A stretch of DNA of 6,485 nucleotides from an uncultured Nitrospinaceae bacterium (GCA_905182935.1 CAJJDL010000199.1:1-6485), one strand, 5' to 3'. Positions 1 to 5,571 are shown, counted from the stretch's first letter. The notes: a model not told the origin generated them from the sequence alone. A program made the numbers and translations.

Positions 1-66
1 GGTCAATTAGAACATTGATATGCCCAATAATTTTTGCACTAAAATATATCAAATTAGATTATTAAA

Positions 67-115
67 GCCTTTTAAATAAGCATTTTTAAAAATAAAAAAT
101 GCTATTTATGTAGGC
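67..115. repeat. Long AT-rich imperfect inverted repeat (hairpin)
   Basis: A 9-bp perfect stem (79-87 with 95-103, AGCATTTTT/AAAAATGCT) closes a 7-base loop. Beyond one bulged A at 78 it continues for 5 bp (73-77 with 104-108), and after a small internal loop GCCT (67-70) pairs with AGGC (112-115). That is about 18 paired bases. No clean T tract follows on the plus strand, so it is not a textbook terminator. It could end transcription of a gene lying left of the window, or be a small mobile-repeat remnant. I see no gene in 1-66 or in 116-206. Confidence 0.55.
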
Positions 116-206
116 AAATATAGAATGTCTTAAATTCATGAACAACACAGTGAGGGGTATTTGTAGGATTGTTTAGAGCCAAGAGACTGAGACTAAAATT
201 AACAGG

Positions 207-212
207 TATAAT
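207..212 (+). promoter_or_regulatory. Candidate -10 element for the renalase-like gene
   Basis: TATAAT is a perfect sigma70 -10 hexamer, 53 bases before the chosen ATG. No good -35 exists at 16-18 bases upstream, where the sequence is a short direct repeat GAGACT-GAGACT (183-194). If the promoter is real it would be weak or depend on an activator. Transcription would start near 219, leaving a leader of about 47 bases. Confidence 0.4.
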
Positions 213-265
213 AAAGTTTGATAATAAAAAACGATTACGTTACGTATTATTTAAGGAATTGTAAC

Positions 266-1252
266 ATGACAAAAATCGCCATTATTGGAGCGGGCTTATC
301 CGGCTTATCAACGGCCCATTTTTTAAAAAATCATGCCGAGATCACTCTTTTTGAAAAAGCGTGTGACGTGAGCGGTCGAATTTCAACGCGGTGTGCCGAG
401 CCCTACTTCTTTGATCATGGTGCGCAATATTTCACTGCCAGAACAAAAGCTTTTCACGATTTCATTCAACCACTCATCAACCAAGGTATAATTGAGCGCT
501 GGAGTGCCCGTTACGTGAAGTTTGATAGATATCAAATCATCGAACGTAAAAACTGGATAGATGACGAACCCCGCTATGTTGGTGTGCCGGGTATGAACAA
601 AATCGCCAAACATCTGGCTGAGGGTTTGAATATCAATATCAATACAAAGATTGTATCGTTAAAACGCGGCGATGCATGGCAGCTTACAGATGAGAGCGGT
701 CAGCTTTATAGTGATTTTGACTGGGTTATCTCTACTGCACCTTCACCACAAGCAGCAGAGCTTCTTCCCAAAACATTTAAGTATTACGATGATATCAAAG
801 ACGTCGAAATGCGTGCCTGTTTTTCACTTATGTTGGGTTTTTCTGAAAACCTTCCACTTGAATTTGAGGCTGCACATGTCATACATTCTGATTTAAGCTG
901 GATCGCGGTGAACAGCCATAAGCCGGGACGCACAGATCGGTTTACGTTGATGGTGCATTCCTCTGAGGAGTATTCAGAAGCGCATATTGATGATGGTCGG
1001 GAAACTGTTATGCAGCACCTCATGAATGAGACCAGCAATGTTATTGGACATGATGTCAGCATTGCTGATTATAAAACCGTTCATGGCTGGCGATATGCGA
1101 ATAATGCCAAACGTGAAAACTGCCATATATTTTTAGATCAAGACCTAAAACTTGCTGCGTGTGGTGACTGGTGCCTTGGTGGACGTGTCGAAGGAGCATT
1201 CACATCGGCTTATAACCTTTTCAATGCAATGAAAGAGATGGAGAATATTTAA
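266..1252 (+). CDS. Renalase-family FAD/NAD(P)-dependent oxidoreductase
   Basis: This encodes a cytosolic flavoprotein of 328 residues. Bacterial renalases oxidise aberrant dihydro-NAD(P) isomers (2- or 6-dihydro forms) back to NAD(P)+ with oxygen, giving peroxide. The sequence shows a Rossmann dinucleotide motif GAGLSG (residues 8-13), a ribose-binding Glu at 30 (LFEK), GRISTR (37-42), DHGAQYFTAR (50-59), and near the C-terminus GDWCLGGRVEGAF (300-312), the second FAD-contact motif. These blocks and the length match, from memory, the Pseudomonas renalase sequence rather than classic monoamine oxidases. The ATG at 266 is preferred over one 48 bases upstream because AAGGA (253-257) sits 8 bases ahead of it and the Rossmann strand begins directly after it. 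The gene converges on the VOC gene with 19 bases between and no obvious terminator hairpin. The substrate is inferred from family; a generic amine-oxidase-like enzyme is the alternative. Confidence 0.85.
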   Translation: MTKIAIIGAGLSGLSTAHFLKNHAEITLFEKACDVSGRISTRCAEPYFFDHGAQYFTARTKAFHDFIQPLINQGIIERWSARYVKFDRYQIIERKNWIDDEPRYVGVPGMNKIAKHLAEGLNININTKIVSLKRGDAWQLTDESGQLYSDFDWVISTAPSPQAAELLPKTFKYYDDIKDVEMRACFSLMLGFSENLPLEFEAAHVIHSDLSWIAVNSHKPGRTDRFTLMVHSSEEYSEAHIDDGRETVMQHLMNETSNVIGHDVSIADYKTVHGWRYANNAKRENCHIFLDQDLKLAACGDWCLGGRVEGAFTSAYNLFNAMKEMENI

Positions 1253-1271
1253 TTCTTTAAAAATGATTGGT

Positions 1272-1673
1272 TTATGAATGGACATTCAAATCTGCAGGAC
1301 AACGGATTTCGAGATGGTTACCATCAGGGTCCTTAAAGTGAACAGACTCTCCTTTGCCCAAGATAAGAGGTCCCCGAAATGTAATATTGTGTTTCTTAAG
1401 TTCTGCCATTACCTGGGGAAACTGTTTCCTGTTTATTCCAAAAGCCATATGTGCATAGCCATCTTCACTAAGGCGGGTAATTGCATCATCAAACTCTAAG
1501 TCAGGGGACTCAAAAAGGTGAATTTTAGTGGCGCCTGTGTCCAACAAGGAATGGCGAATTTCTTCTTGGTATCGATCGATAACTTTAAAACCAAGGATAT
1601 TGGTATAAAACGACTCGGCTCTATCCAAATTACTAACATTAACTCCGATATGATGGACGCCATCTAATTTCAT
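1272..1673 (-). CDS. VOC-superfamily (glyoxalase/bleomycin-resistance fold) protein
   Basis: This is a single-domain protein of 133 residues made of two beta-alpha-beta-beta-beta modules, which normally pair as a dimer. The first module begins GVHHIGVNVSNLDRAESFY (5-23) and the second ends in the typical FKDPDGNHLEI (113-123). The expected divalent-metal ligands are all present: His8, Glu55, His75 and Glu122. The protein is therefore probably a metal-dependent enzyme (lyase, isomerase, dioxygenase or thiol transferase) rather than a metal-free binding protein. The substrate cannot be told from sequence; it is too general to call glyoxalase I or FosA. The start is fixed by the HHIG strand at the N-terminus. 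The only Shine-Dalgarno-like AAGGA (1688-1692) is rather far away, 14 bases from the ATG. The gene lies 99 bases downstream of the permease on the same strand but has its own promoter. Confidence 0.85.
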   Translation of the reverse strand: MKLDGVHHIGVNVSNLDRAESFYTNILGFKVIDRYQEEIRHSLLDTGATKIHLFESPDLEFDDAITRLSEDGYAHMAFGINRKQFPQVMAELKKHNITFRGPLILGKGESVHFKDPDGNHLEIRCPADLNVHS

Positions 1674-1702
1674 AATTAATCAGTTTATCCTTAAGTTACC
1701 AA

Positions 1703-1731
1703 ATAATATAAAAATCAGTTCACCTTTGCAA
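1703..1731 (-). promoter_or_regulatory. Sigma70-type promoter of the VOC gene
   Basis: On the minus strand TTGCAA (1726-1731) is followed after exactly 17 bases by TATTAT (1703-1708). Transcription would start near 1697, giving a leader of about 24 bases. The octamer AACTGATT occurs twice around it, at 1713-1720 inside the spacer and at 1678-1685 in the leader, and might be a regulator half-site. The promoter suggests the gene can be expressed independently of the upstream permease. Confidence 0.5.
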
Positions 1732-1772
1732 CGCTTCTATGTTGCCATACTGATTCATTTAATCTGATGGGA

Positions 1773-2906
1773 TTAGCCTAGGGCGCTCATTAATACCAAT
1801 CCAAATATAAAACCAAGAGGTAATGTGGTTACCCAAGCTAAAAGAATTTGAAATAAAACTTTGAGATTAATTATTTTATTGGCAGCCCCAATTGCAAATA
1901 TAGACCCACAAGAAACATGGGTAGTTGATACGGGCATCCCAACTTTACTGGCTCCCAAAACTATTATTCCTGTAATAAAATTAGCTGTAAATGCCTGACC
2001 GGGATTCATTTCGGTTACTTTCTTACCCATTGTAACCGCGATTCTCTTAGAATGAATTAGTCCTCCAGCTATCATGGCAATACCCACCGCAAGAATTGAA
2101 AAATTTAAGTCAAACCTTGAGCCAATCAATAAAAGCGCGACAATCTTGGGCGTATCATTTAATCCTCTTGAAAAGCAAACCAGTCCACTACTTAGGTAGT
2201 GTAACCAGTCTAAAAATTGTCTGGCTGAAATACCAGCAAAATGACCCGAGTATGACGAACGGCAATAGGCTTTGCTGGCAACTAATGGTTCGGGTAATCC
2301 AATCGATGTAGAAAAGTTATTTATAAAGTCGTTTTTGGTCATAGTGTGGCTTTGAGCTGTGGCAATAATTTTTTCTCCAATACATAAACAAGTCTCCTGT
2401 TGGATGTTGAGATTAGTCCTTAACCTTTTAAATAATAAATAAACAATATAGGTAAGTACTATTGACAGGATTGGCCCAGCTACCAGAGGAAAAAAGTAAG
2501 CTTTAGAAAGTTTTTCCCAGTTGATTCCAGCTTCAGTTGCAATCCAGCCGGCCCCGGCAAGAGAACCAATAAGAGCATGTGTTGTTGAAACAGGTAGGTT
2601 CAGAAACGTTGCCAACATGACTGTGATTGCAGCGCCTGCCCCAACAGCAAGTGGGAAGTTCTGCATTAGAATTACATCCTCTGGAACCAGCCCTTTGCCT
2701 TTAAAAACAATTATCAGTTCACCAGCTAAAAACATTGCTAACCCACACCCAAGAGCTGTGGTGAAAGTTGTCCATGCCAAGGCCTTTTTGTAATCTAAAG
2801 TTTTACTGCCATATAGAGTTGCAACGCCTTTGAAGTTGTCATTTGCCCCATTAGCATAGGCTAAAAATAGAGTCGTTAAAAATATAAAAGTAATAGTTGG
2901 TTCCAT
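1773..2906 (-). CDS. PiT-family inorganic phosphate (or related oxyanion) permease
   Basis: This is a polytopic inner-membrane permease of 377 residues. PiT proteins import metal-phosphate complexes with protons or sodium, and some bacterial relatives carry sulfate. The two inverted family repeats are visible: GANDNFKGV (20-28) with PVSTTH (105-110), and the variant GLNDTPKIV (248-256) with PVSTTH (325-330). Hydrophobic spans flank each. Between the halves is a soluble loop containing CLCIGE (173-178) and further cysteines at 215 and 244, a feature not found in the E. coli PitA type. The start at 2906 leaves a natural first membrane span; the nearest AAGGA (2929-2933) is 22 bases away, so initiation may be weak. 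No PhoU-like pit accessory gene is adjacent. The family is certain; the transported anion is not. Confidence 0.9.
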   Translation of the reverse strand: MEPTITFIFLTTLFLAYANGANDNFKGVATLYGSKTLDYKKALAWTTFTTALGCGLAMFLAGELIIVFKGKGLVPEDVILMQNFPLAVGAGAAITVMLATFLNLPVSTTHALIGSLAGAGWIATEAGINWEKLSKAYFFPLVAGPILSIVLTYIVYLLFKRLRTNLNIQQETCLCIGEKIIATAQSHTMTKNDFINNFSTSIGLPEPLVASKAYCRSSYSGHFAGISARQFLDWLHYLSSGLVCFSRGLNDTPKIVALLLIGSRFDLNFSILAVGIAMIAGGLIHSKRIAVTMGKKVTEMNPGQAFTANFITGIIVLGASKVGMPVSTTHVSCGSIFAIGAANKIINLKVLFQILLAWVTTLPLGFIFGLVLMSALG

Positions 2907-3029
2907 AGGTTTCTAATTAGAATGAAGATTCCTTTTTAAGCTTTACCAAGGGGTCCCCTCGACTAAGAACATTTTTATTTCAAATGGCACGATCATACCG
3001 GAAGGGTAAATGGCTTCCTGTCATTAGCA

Positions 3030-3057
3030 GTTATAATGGGTGAGAATAACTTATCAA
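3030..3057 (-). promoter_or_regulatory. Candidate promoter of the PiT permease
   Basis: On the minus strand TTGATA (3052-3057) precedes TATAAC (3030-3035) by 16 bases. Transcription would start near 3023, leaving an untranslated leader of about 117 bases, which is long for a permease and could hold regulation. The -35 lies 12 bases from the first element of the TTAA array, the usual place for an activator. Confidence 0.4.
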
Positions 3058-3069
3058 CATGAACTTTTA

Positions 3070-3153
3070 ATTAACGCAGCATTAATGGCAGATTAATTAG
3101 AGGTCTATAGTTTTCATTAACTCTAATTAATAGACGTTTAATGGGATATTAAC
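3070..3153. repeat. Phased array of TTAA-centred hexamers (possible regulator sites)
   Basis: Seven near-identical hexamers of the form WTTAAY start at 3070, 3081, 3092, 3116, 3126, 3137 and 3148. Within the left triplet and within the right triplet the period is exactly 11 bases, about one helical turn; the central copy is 10 bases from the right triplet and 24 from the left. The 11-bp arms ATTAATTAGAG (3092-3102) and CTCTAATTAAT (3121-3131) also form a perfect inverted repeat around an 18-base centre. Tandem hexamers with 5-base spacers are the pattern bound by OmpR/PhoB-type response regulators, PmrA boxes being the nearest known example. The binding protein is unknown, and AT-rich composition alone makes some TTAA expected. 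Confidence 0.5.
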
Positions 3154-3171
3154 TTGTGAGAGTTAGGATAT

Positions 3172-3294
3172 ATGAATAATAAGTTATTTTTTAAAGGCCT
3201 TTCTAAACAGGTAAAATCGATATATATCGGCCTTAAAAAGATTCTTTTCCTGGGTAGCATTGGTATTGGACAGAACTTTATTTTTTCCAGATAA
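3172..3294 (+). CDS. Doubtful small ORF, 40 residues
   Basis: This is an ATG-initiated frame of 40 codons in an otherwise gene-free gap. AGGA (3165-3168) lies only 3 bases before the ATG, closer than ideal. The product would be basic and hydrophobic, with Lys-rich segments at 4-23 alternating with aliphatic residues (KKILFLGSIGIGQ, 22-34). I do not recognise it. It overlaps the palindromes at 3188-3239, so the DNA may be conserved for structure rather than coding. It could also be the remnant of a decayed gene or a chance frame. Confidence 0.18.
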   Translation: MNNKLFFKGLSKQVKSIYIGLKKILFLGSIGIGQNFIFSR

Positions 3295-3488
3295 AATATA
3301 TGCATAACCTGTCACACAAAATTCAATTACTCTGGTATATTCTTAAACTGGAAAAACTCAGTTACCGTACGAGGTTTAAAACATTAATAAATGTACTTCT
3401 TGAATATAAAAATGGGTAGACCTGCCTAATCATGTTGCCTTGGCGAATTCCTCAGTCGTTGTGTTTCTTTGATTAATAGGCTTTTTTA

Positions 3489-3517
3489 TTGAAAAAATAA
3501 TCATTAAAGCTTATTAT
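3489..3517 (+). promoter_or_regulatory. Sigma70-type promoter of the envelope cluster
   Basis: TTGAAA (3489-3494) and TATTAT (3512-3517) are separated by exactly 17 bases, with a predicted start near 3524 and a leader of about 27 bases before the ATG at 3551. The promoter sits inside an 11-bp imperfect inverted repeat (TAATAGGCTTT 3474-3484, AAAGCTTATTA 3506-3516, one G-T pair), whose right arm overlaps the -10. A repressor bound there would block polymerase, so the dyad is a candidate operator. Confidence 0.55.
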
Positions 3518-3550
3518 GATAGATAATTAACTCAAATTTATTATTCTTGT

Positions 3551-3970
3551 ATGAGATCTTTTAAGACATTGGCGTTTATTGTATTTTTTTGTGCTCTCTT
3601 AAGCCCGAAAAATATATTTGCCGAGGTACATAATCATAACGGTCACCATCAAAAGGAAATAACTTCCCCTTTTGAAGCCAAAAAAGAGAAAACTTCTTTA
3701 CACTGTCTCTTAAAACTTCATGCTCTGAATGAGCTTTGTCCACATTCCAACTCTGTAAAGGATAAAAGCATTCCACTTACAATAGCTTCAGACTGTGGTG
3801 GTAAAACTTCTGGGGCAATTCCGAATACGGCAATATTTAATTATGATTTTGCTGGTGCCACCTCTGTAATGCCAATAACAACTTTTTGGAAGTCAGAATT
3901 CACCTCGGATCACTTTTTTGTCTGTCACGGTTTTAACGATTCTTTATCTCCTCCCCCCCGAACCATCTAA
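3551..3970 (+). CDS. Small secreted His/Cys-rich protein, putative metal-linked
   Basis: This encodes 139 residues. A clear Sec signal peptide (basic RSFK, hydrophobic 7-17, likely cleavage after IFA at 24) exports it to the periplasm or beyond. The mature chain starts with a His cluster HNHNGHH (27-33), then has HC (51-52), CPH (63-65), DCGG (81-84) and CH (125-126), and ends in a Pro-rich tail SPPPRTI (133-139). Four cysteines in the mature part and many His residues suggest metal binding or disulfides. Small secreted proteins of this general design occur beside bacterial metal-efflux genes, but I cannot name a family with certainty. No Shine-Dalgarno sequence precedes the ATG, yet no other start would keep the signal peptide. 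Seven consecutive C bases (3953-3959) encode the Pro tail. It is the first gene of the plus-strand cluster, 158 bases before the barrel gene. Confidence 0.75.
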   Translation: MRSFKTLAFIVFFCALLSPKNIFAEVHNHNGHHQKEITSPFEAKKEKTSLHCLLKLHALNELCPHSNSVKDKSIPLTIASDCGGKTSGAIPNTAIFNYDFAGATSVMPITTFWKSEFTSDHFFVCHGFNDSLSPPPRTI

Positions 3971-4009
3971 GTATTCGATTTCCCAAAATAAAACTATAGT
4001 TAGGTTTTT

Positions 4010-4057
4010 ATGAAAGTGAGTAGAGTCTTTTTTTTAGGGACTGTTTCCTTAAGTTAG
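4010..4057 (+). other. 15-codon mini-ORF, possible leader peptide or gene remnant
   Basis: An ATG with AGG (4002-4004) five bases ahead opens a 15-codon frame whose end reads VFFLGTVSLS then stop. FFLGTVS is identical in amino acids to residues 18-24 of the cytochrome signal peptide encoded at 5310-5330, and the DNA is nearly identical too. It may be a broken copy of that signal sequence, a translated leader controlling the downstream barrel gene, or coincidence in T-rich DNA. No attenuator-type hairpin with a T tract is obvious after it. Confidence 0.2.
4027..4049 (+). repeat. Direct repeat copy 1 (pairs with 5309-5331)
   Basis: A 23-base segment beginning C, eight T, AGGGAC matches 5309-5331 with two mismatches (4042 and 4048). 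It lies between the secreted His/Cys protein gene and the barrel gene, in the mini-ORF reading FFLGTVS. Confidence 0.6.
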
Positions 4058-4064
4058 AACTCCT

Positions 4065-4103
4065 ACGTTATTTATTATTCAATAAATTATACTCACGTTA
4101 TTT
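4065..4103 (+). promoter_or_regulatory. Candidate internal promoter flanked by ACGTTATTT repeats
   Basis: TATACT (4088-4093) is a good -10 with a predicted start near 4100 and a leader of about 29 bases to the barrel gene ATG. No consensus -35 is present. Instead the nonamer ACGTTATTT occurs at 4065-4073, covering the -35 position, and again exactly 30 bases later at 4095-4103, at the start site. An AT hairpin (4070-4076 with 4081-4087) lies between. The arrangement suggests an activator- or repressor-controlled promoter, but it may be chance. Confidence 0.35.
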
Positions 4104-4128
4104 TTTCTTGTATTTAGGGAGTTTTAAA

Positions 4129-5256
4129 ATGAATTTTTTTAAAGTCGTATCTACGTCTATTTTATTTATTGTGTTGTCAGGTTCTAATGTCATGGCTTAT
4201 ATCGGTCTATGCTGTGCACATTGTGGAGGAAATATGCCACTTAATATTATGGGAGGTGGTATTCCCGAAACCCACGAGTACCGTTTTAAAATCAGTGAAA
4301 TGTATATGAGTATGGACGGGTTAAGAGATGGGACAGATGAGAAATCTACTAGTGACCTTGGTCCTAGTACAGCGGCTGGAAAGTTTCGAGGGGTACCAAA
4401 ATCAATGGACTCCTATATGACTATGCTTGGTAGTGCCTATTCTTTTACTGACAACTTTGCAGCTATGATTATGGGGGGTTACGTACGCAACACGATGTCA
4501 ATGACCACCACTGCTGGTGATTACGATATGTTTTCTCAGGGTCTTACGGATACTAAAGTATTAGGAAAGTATCGTTTATACCATGATGATAATTTAGCGC
4601 CTACCAAACAACTTTCAGCTGTCGCTGGCGTGGCGGTTCCAACGGGTAGGATCACTATAAAAAATACTAATCACCCTACTAAAACAATGCAAGGAAAACT
4701 ACTTCCTTTTGGAATGCAACCAGGGTCTGGCACATGGGATCCTATTTTGGGACTAGCTTATCAGAAGGCTGCTGATCCTTTTTGGATGGGGGCCAATTTT
4801 ATGACCACGCAACGATGGGGGCTTAATGACCAAGATTATAAAAAGGGTAGTGAGTACACTCTAGACCTTTATCTCATGAGACAGTTTAATGAAAAGTCAC
4901 TGGCAAGCTTTCAATTAAACGGAAAGGCATGGGGCGATTACAGTGATCAGCCTAAAGCAGGCAAGGAAAGTGGTGATTGTCATGCAATGCTAAATCCAGC
5001 CAGAGACTGGATGACACCTCTATGCGATCCCACAAACTATGGTGGTGTTAACTTACATGCAACCGTGGGGATACAGTTTCAGCCAGTACCACTACATGTT
5101 GCCGAATTAAACCTATCGCTGCCTTTATATCAAAACCTTAACGGCCCACAATTACAAAGTGACTACATGTTACGTTTGACTTATTACCTAGAGGTACCAA
5201 CAAAAAAGAGCCGTCGCTATAAAGGTTTTAGCGCTCCTAAACAATTAGGCTTTTAG
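4129..5256 (+). CDS. Met-rich outer-membrane beta-barrel protein with N-terminal CCxxC
   Basis: This encodes 375 residues. The start at 4129 is chosen because AGGGAG (4116-4121) sits 7 bases ahead and a signal peptide follows directly, cleaved probably after VMA (23). The mature N-terminus is short and metal-suggestive, CCAHCGG (28-34), followed by GGGIPETHEYRFK (42-54) and MYMSMDGLRDG (58-68). The remainder alternates polar and aromatic residues in strand-length stretches with Gly and Asn turns, as in outer-membrane barrels, with LRLTYYLEV near the end and a terminal Phe. It recalls the MetA-pathway-of-phenol-degradation transporter-like barrels. Two further cysteines (284, 299) could form a loop disulfide. 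Methionines cluster repeatedly (for example MIMGGY and MSMTTTAGDYDMF), as in copper-handling proteins. The stop is 2 bases before the cytochrome start, so the two are almost certainly co-transcribed. The outer-membrane location is likely; the ligand is unknown. Confidence 0.75.
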   Translation: MNFFKVVSTSILFIVLSGSNVMAYIGLCCAHCGGNMPLNIMGGGIPETHEYRFKISEMYMSMDGLRDGTDEKSTSDLGPSTAAGKFRGVPKSMDSYMTMLGSAYSFTDNFAAMIMGGYVRNTMSMTTTAGDYDMFSQGLTDTKVLGKYRLYHDDNLAPTKQLSAVAGVAVPTGRITIKNTNHPTKTMQGKLLPFGMQPGSGTWDPILGLAYQKAADPFWMGANFMTTQRWGLNDQDYKKGSEYTLDLYLMRQFNEKSLASFQLNGKAWGDYSDQPKAGKESGDCHAMLNPARDWMTPLCDPTNYGGVNLHATVGIQFQPVPLHVAELNLSLPLYQNLNGPQLQSDYMLRLTYYLEVPTKKSRRYKGFSAPKQLGF

Positions 5257-5258
5257 TT

Positions 5259-5561
5259 ATGCGCTTGTCATATTTGGTCCGATTTCTTACACACATGCTT
5301 TACCTTACCTTTTTTTTAGGGACGGTTTCTTGTGTGTCAGTATCGCGACAAAATATGCCAGAAGAGGGTACGGCTGAAATCGATCTTCTTGAAAAAAAAT
5401 GCACACTTTGTCATGGTCTCCCTCACCCCAAGAGACATACACAGGAAGAATGGGGATATTTATTAACTCTTATGAAGAAGCGAATGGACGAAAAAAATAT
5501 TTCCTACACAACAGAAGAAATGGTGCAAATTAAATCCTATTTACAGCGGAATGCTCGATAG
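5259..5561 (+). CDS. Small single-haem c-type cytochrome, possibly a lipoprotein
   Basis: This is a 100-residue exported haem protein. One CxxCH haem-attachment site is present (CTLCH, 48-52), with His52 as proximal ligand and Met72 or Met76 (LMKKRM) as likely distal ligand. Directly after it comes GLPHPKRHTQEEW (53-65), which I recall from other short cytochromes with CHxLPxPxRHTxxEW. The N-terminus is a long hydrophobic signal ending TVSC (22-25). Cys25 could be lipidated, but Thr at -3 makes the lipobox weak. The start at 5259 is supported by AGG (5247-5249), 9 bases upstream and inside the end of the barrel gene, and by the 2-base spacing. Its role is probably electron transfer in the periplasm for the barrel or thioredoxin-like partner. 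It needs the Ccm or Ccs haem-ligation machinery, which is not in this window. Confidence 0.85.
   Translation: MRLSYLVRFLTHMLYLTFFLGTVSCVSVSRQNMPEEGTAEIDLLEKKCTLCHGLPHPKRHTQEEWGYLLTLMKKRMDEKNISYTTEEMVQIKSYLQRNAR
5309..5331 (+). repeat. Direct repeat copy 2 (pairs with 4027-4049)
   Basis: This is the second copy of the 23-base repeat, inside the cytochrome signal-peptide coding sequence, where it encodes FFLGTVS just before Cys25. Both copies are in the same reading phase relative to their ATG. The eight-T run is a slippage-prone tract in a coding region. Confidence 0.6.
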
Positions 5562-5571
5562 ATAAAAAAAT

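Larger units (their letters stand above)
2907..3550. other. 644-base divergent intergenic region
   Basis: The gap lies between the minus-strand permease and the plus-strand envelope cluster. From left to right it contains an 11-base quasi-palindrome AGGGGTCCCCT (2949-2959), a candidate permease promoter (3030-3057), a phased TTAA array (3070-3153), a doubtful 40-codon ORF (3172-3294) overlapping two dyads, and a promoter for the cluster (3489-3517). Between 3295 and 3470 I see no coding potential, RNA gene or convincing repeat, only a weak 5-bp dyad AACTG/CAGTT around 3346-3363. Confidence 0.6.

Noticed and set aside
784..1062. Antisense open frame of 92 codons inside the renalase-like gene
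   Set aside because: No recognisable protein, and it lies wholly within a strongly conserved coding sequence on the other strand. The same reasoning removes the frames at 383-613 (-) and 672-896 (+).
1736..1772. Possible terminator after the permease gene
   Set aside because: Only 4- to 5-bp stems (GATT/AATC, GCAAC/GTTGC) without a following T run on the minus strand; not enough to call.
2521..2793. Plus-strand open frame of 90 codons opposite the permease
   Set aside because: It is a shadow of the membrane protein on the other strand; its Ala/Pro composition is what reverse-complemented hydrophobic codons give. The frame at 2096-2311 (+) is the same case.
3018..3024. CTGTCAT resembling a Pho-box half-site near the phosphate-type permease
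   Set aside because: The second half-site expected 11 bases on (AGTTATA) does not match, and the element reads away from the permease. A lone 7-mer CTGTCAC at 3309-3315 is also unpaired.
3061..3160. CRISPR array or plasmid-type iterons suggested by regular spacing
   Set aside because: Units are 11 bases with only about 6 conserved, far too short for CRISPR repeats, and no replication initiator gene is nearby.
4213..4227. CCAHC in the barrel protein as a haem-binding site
   Set aside because: Haem attachment needs CxxCH; here the residue after the second Cys of CAHC is Gly, so a thiol or metal site is more reasonable.
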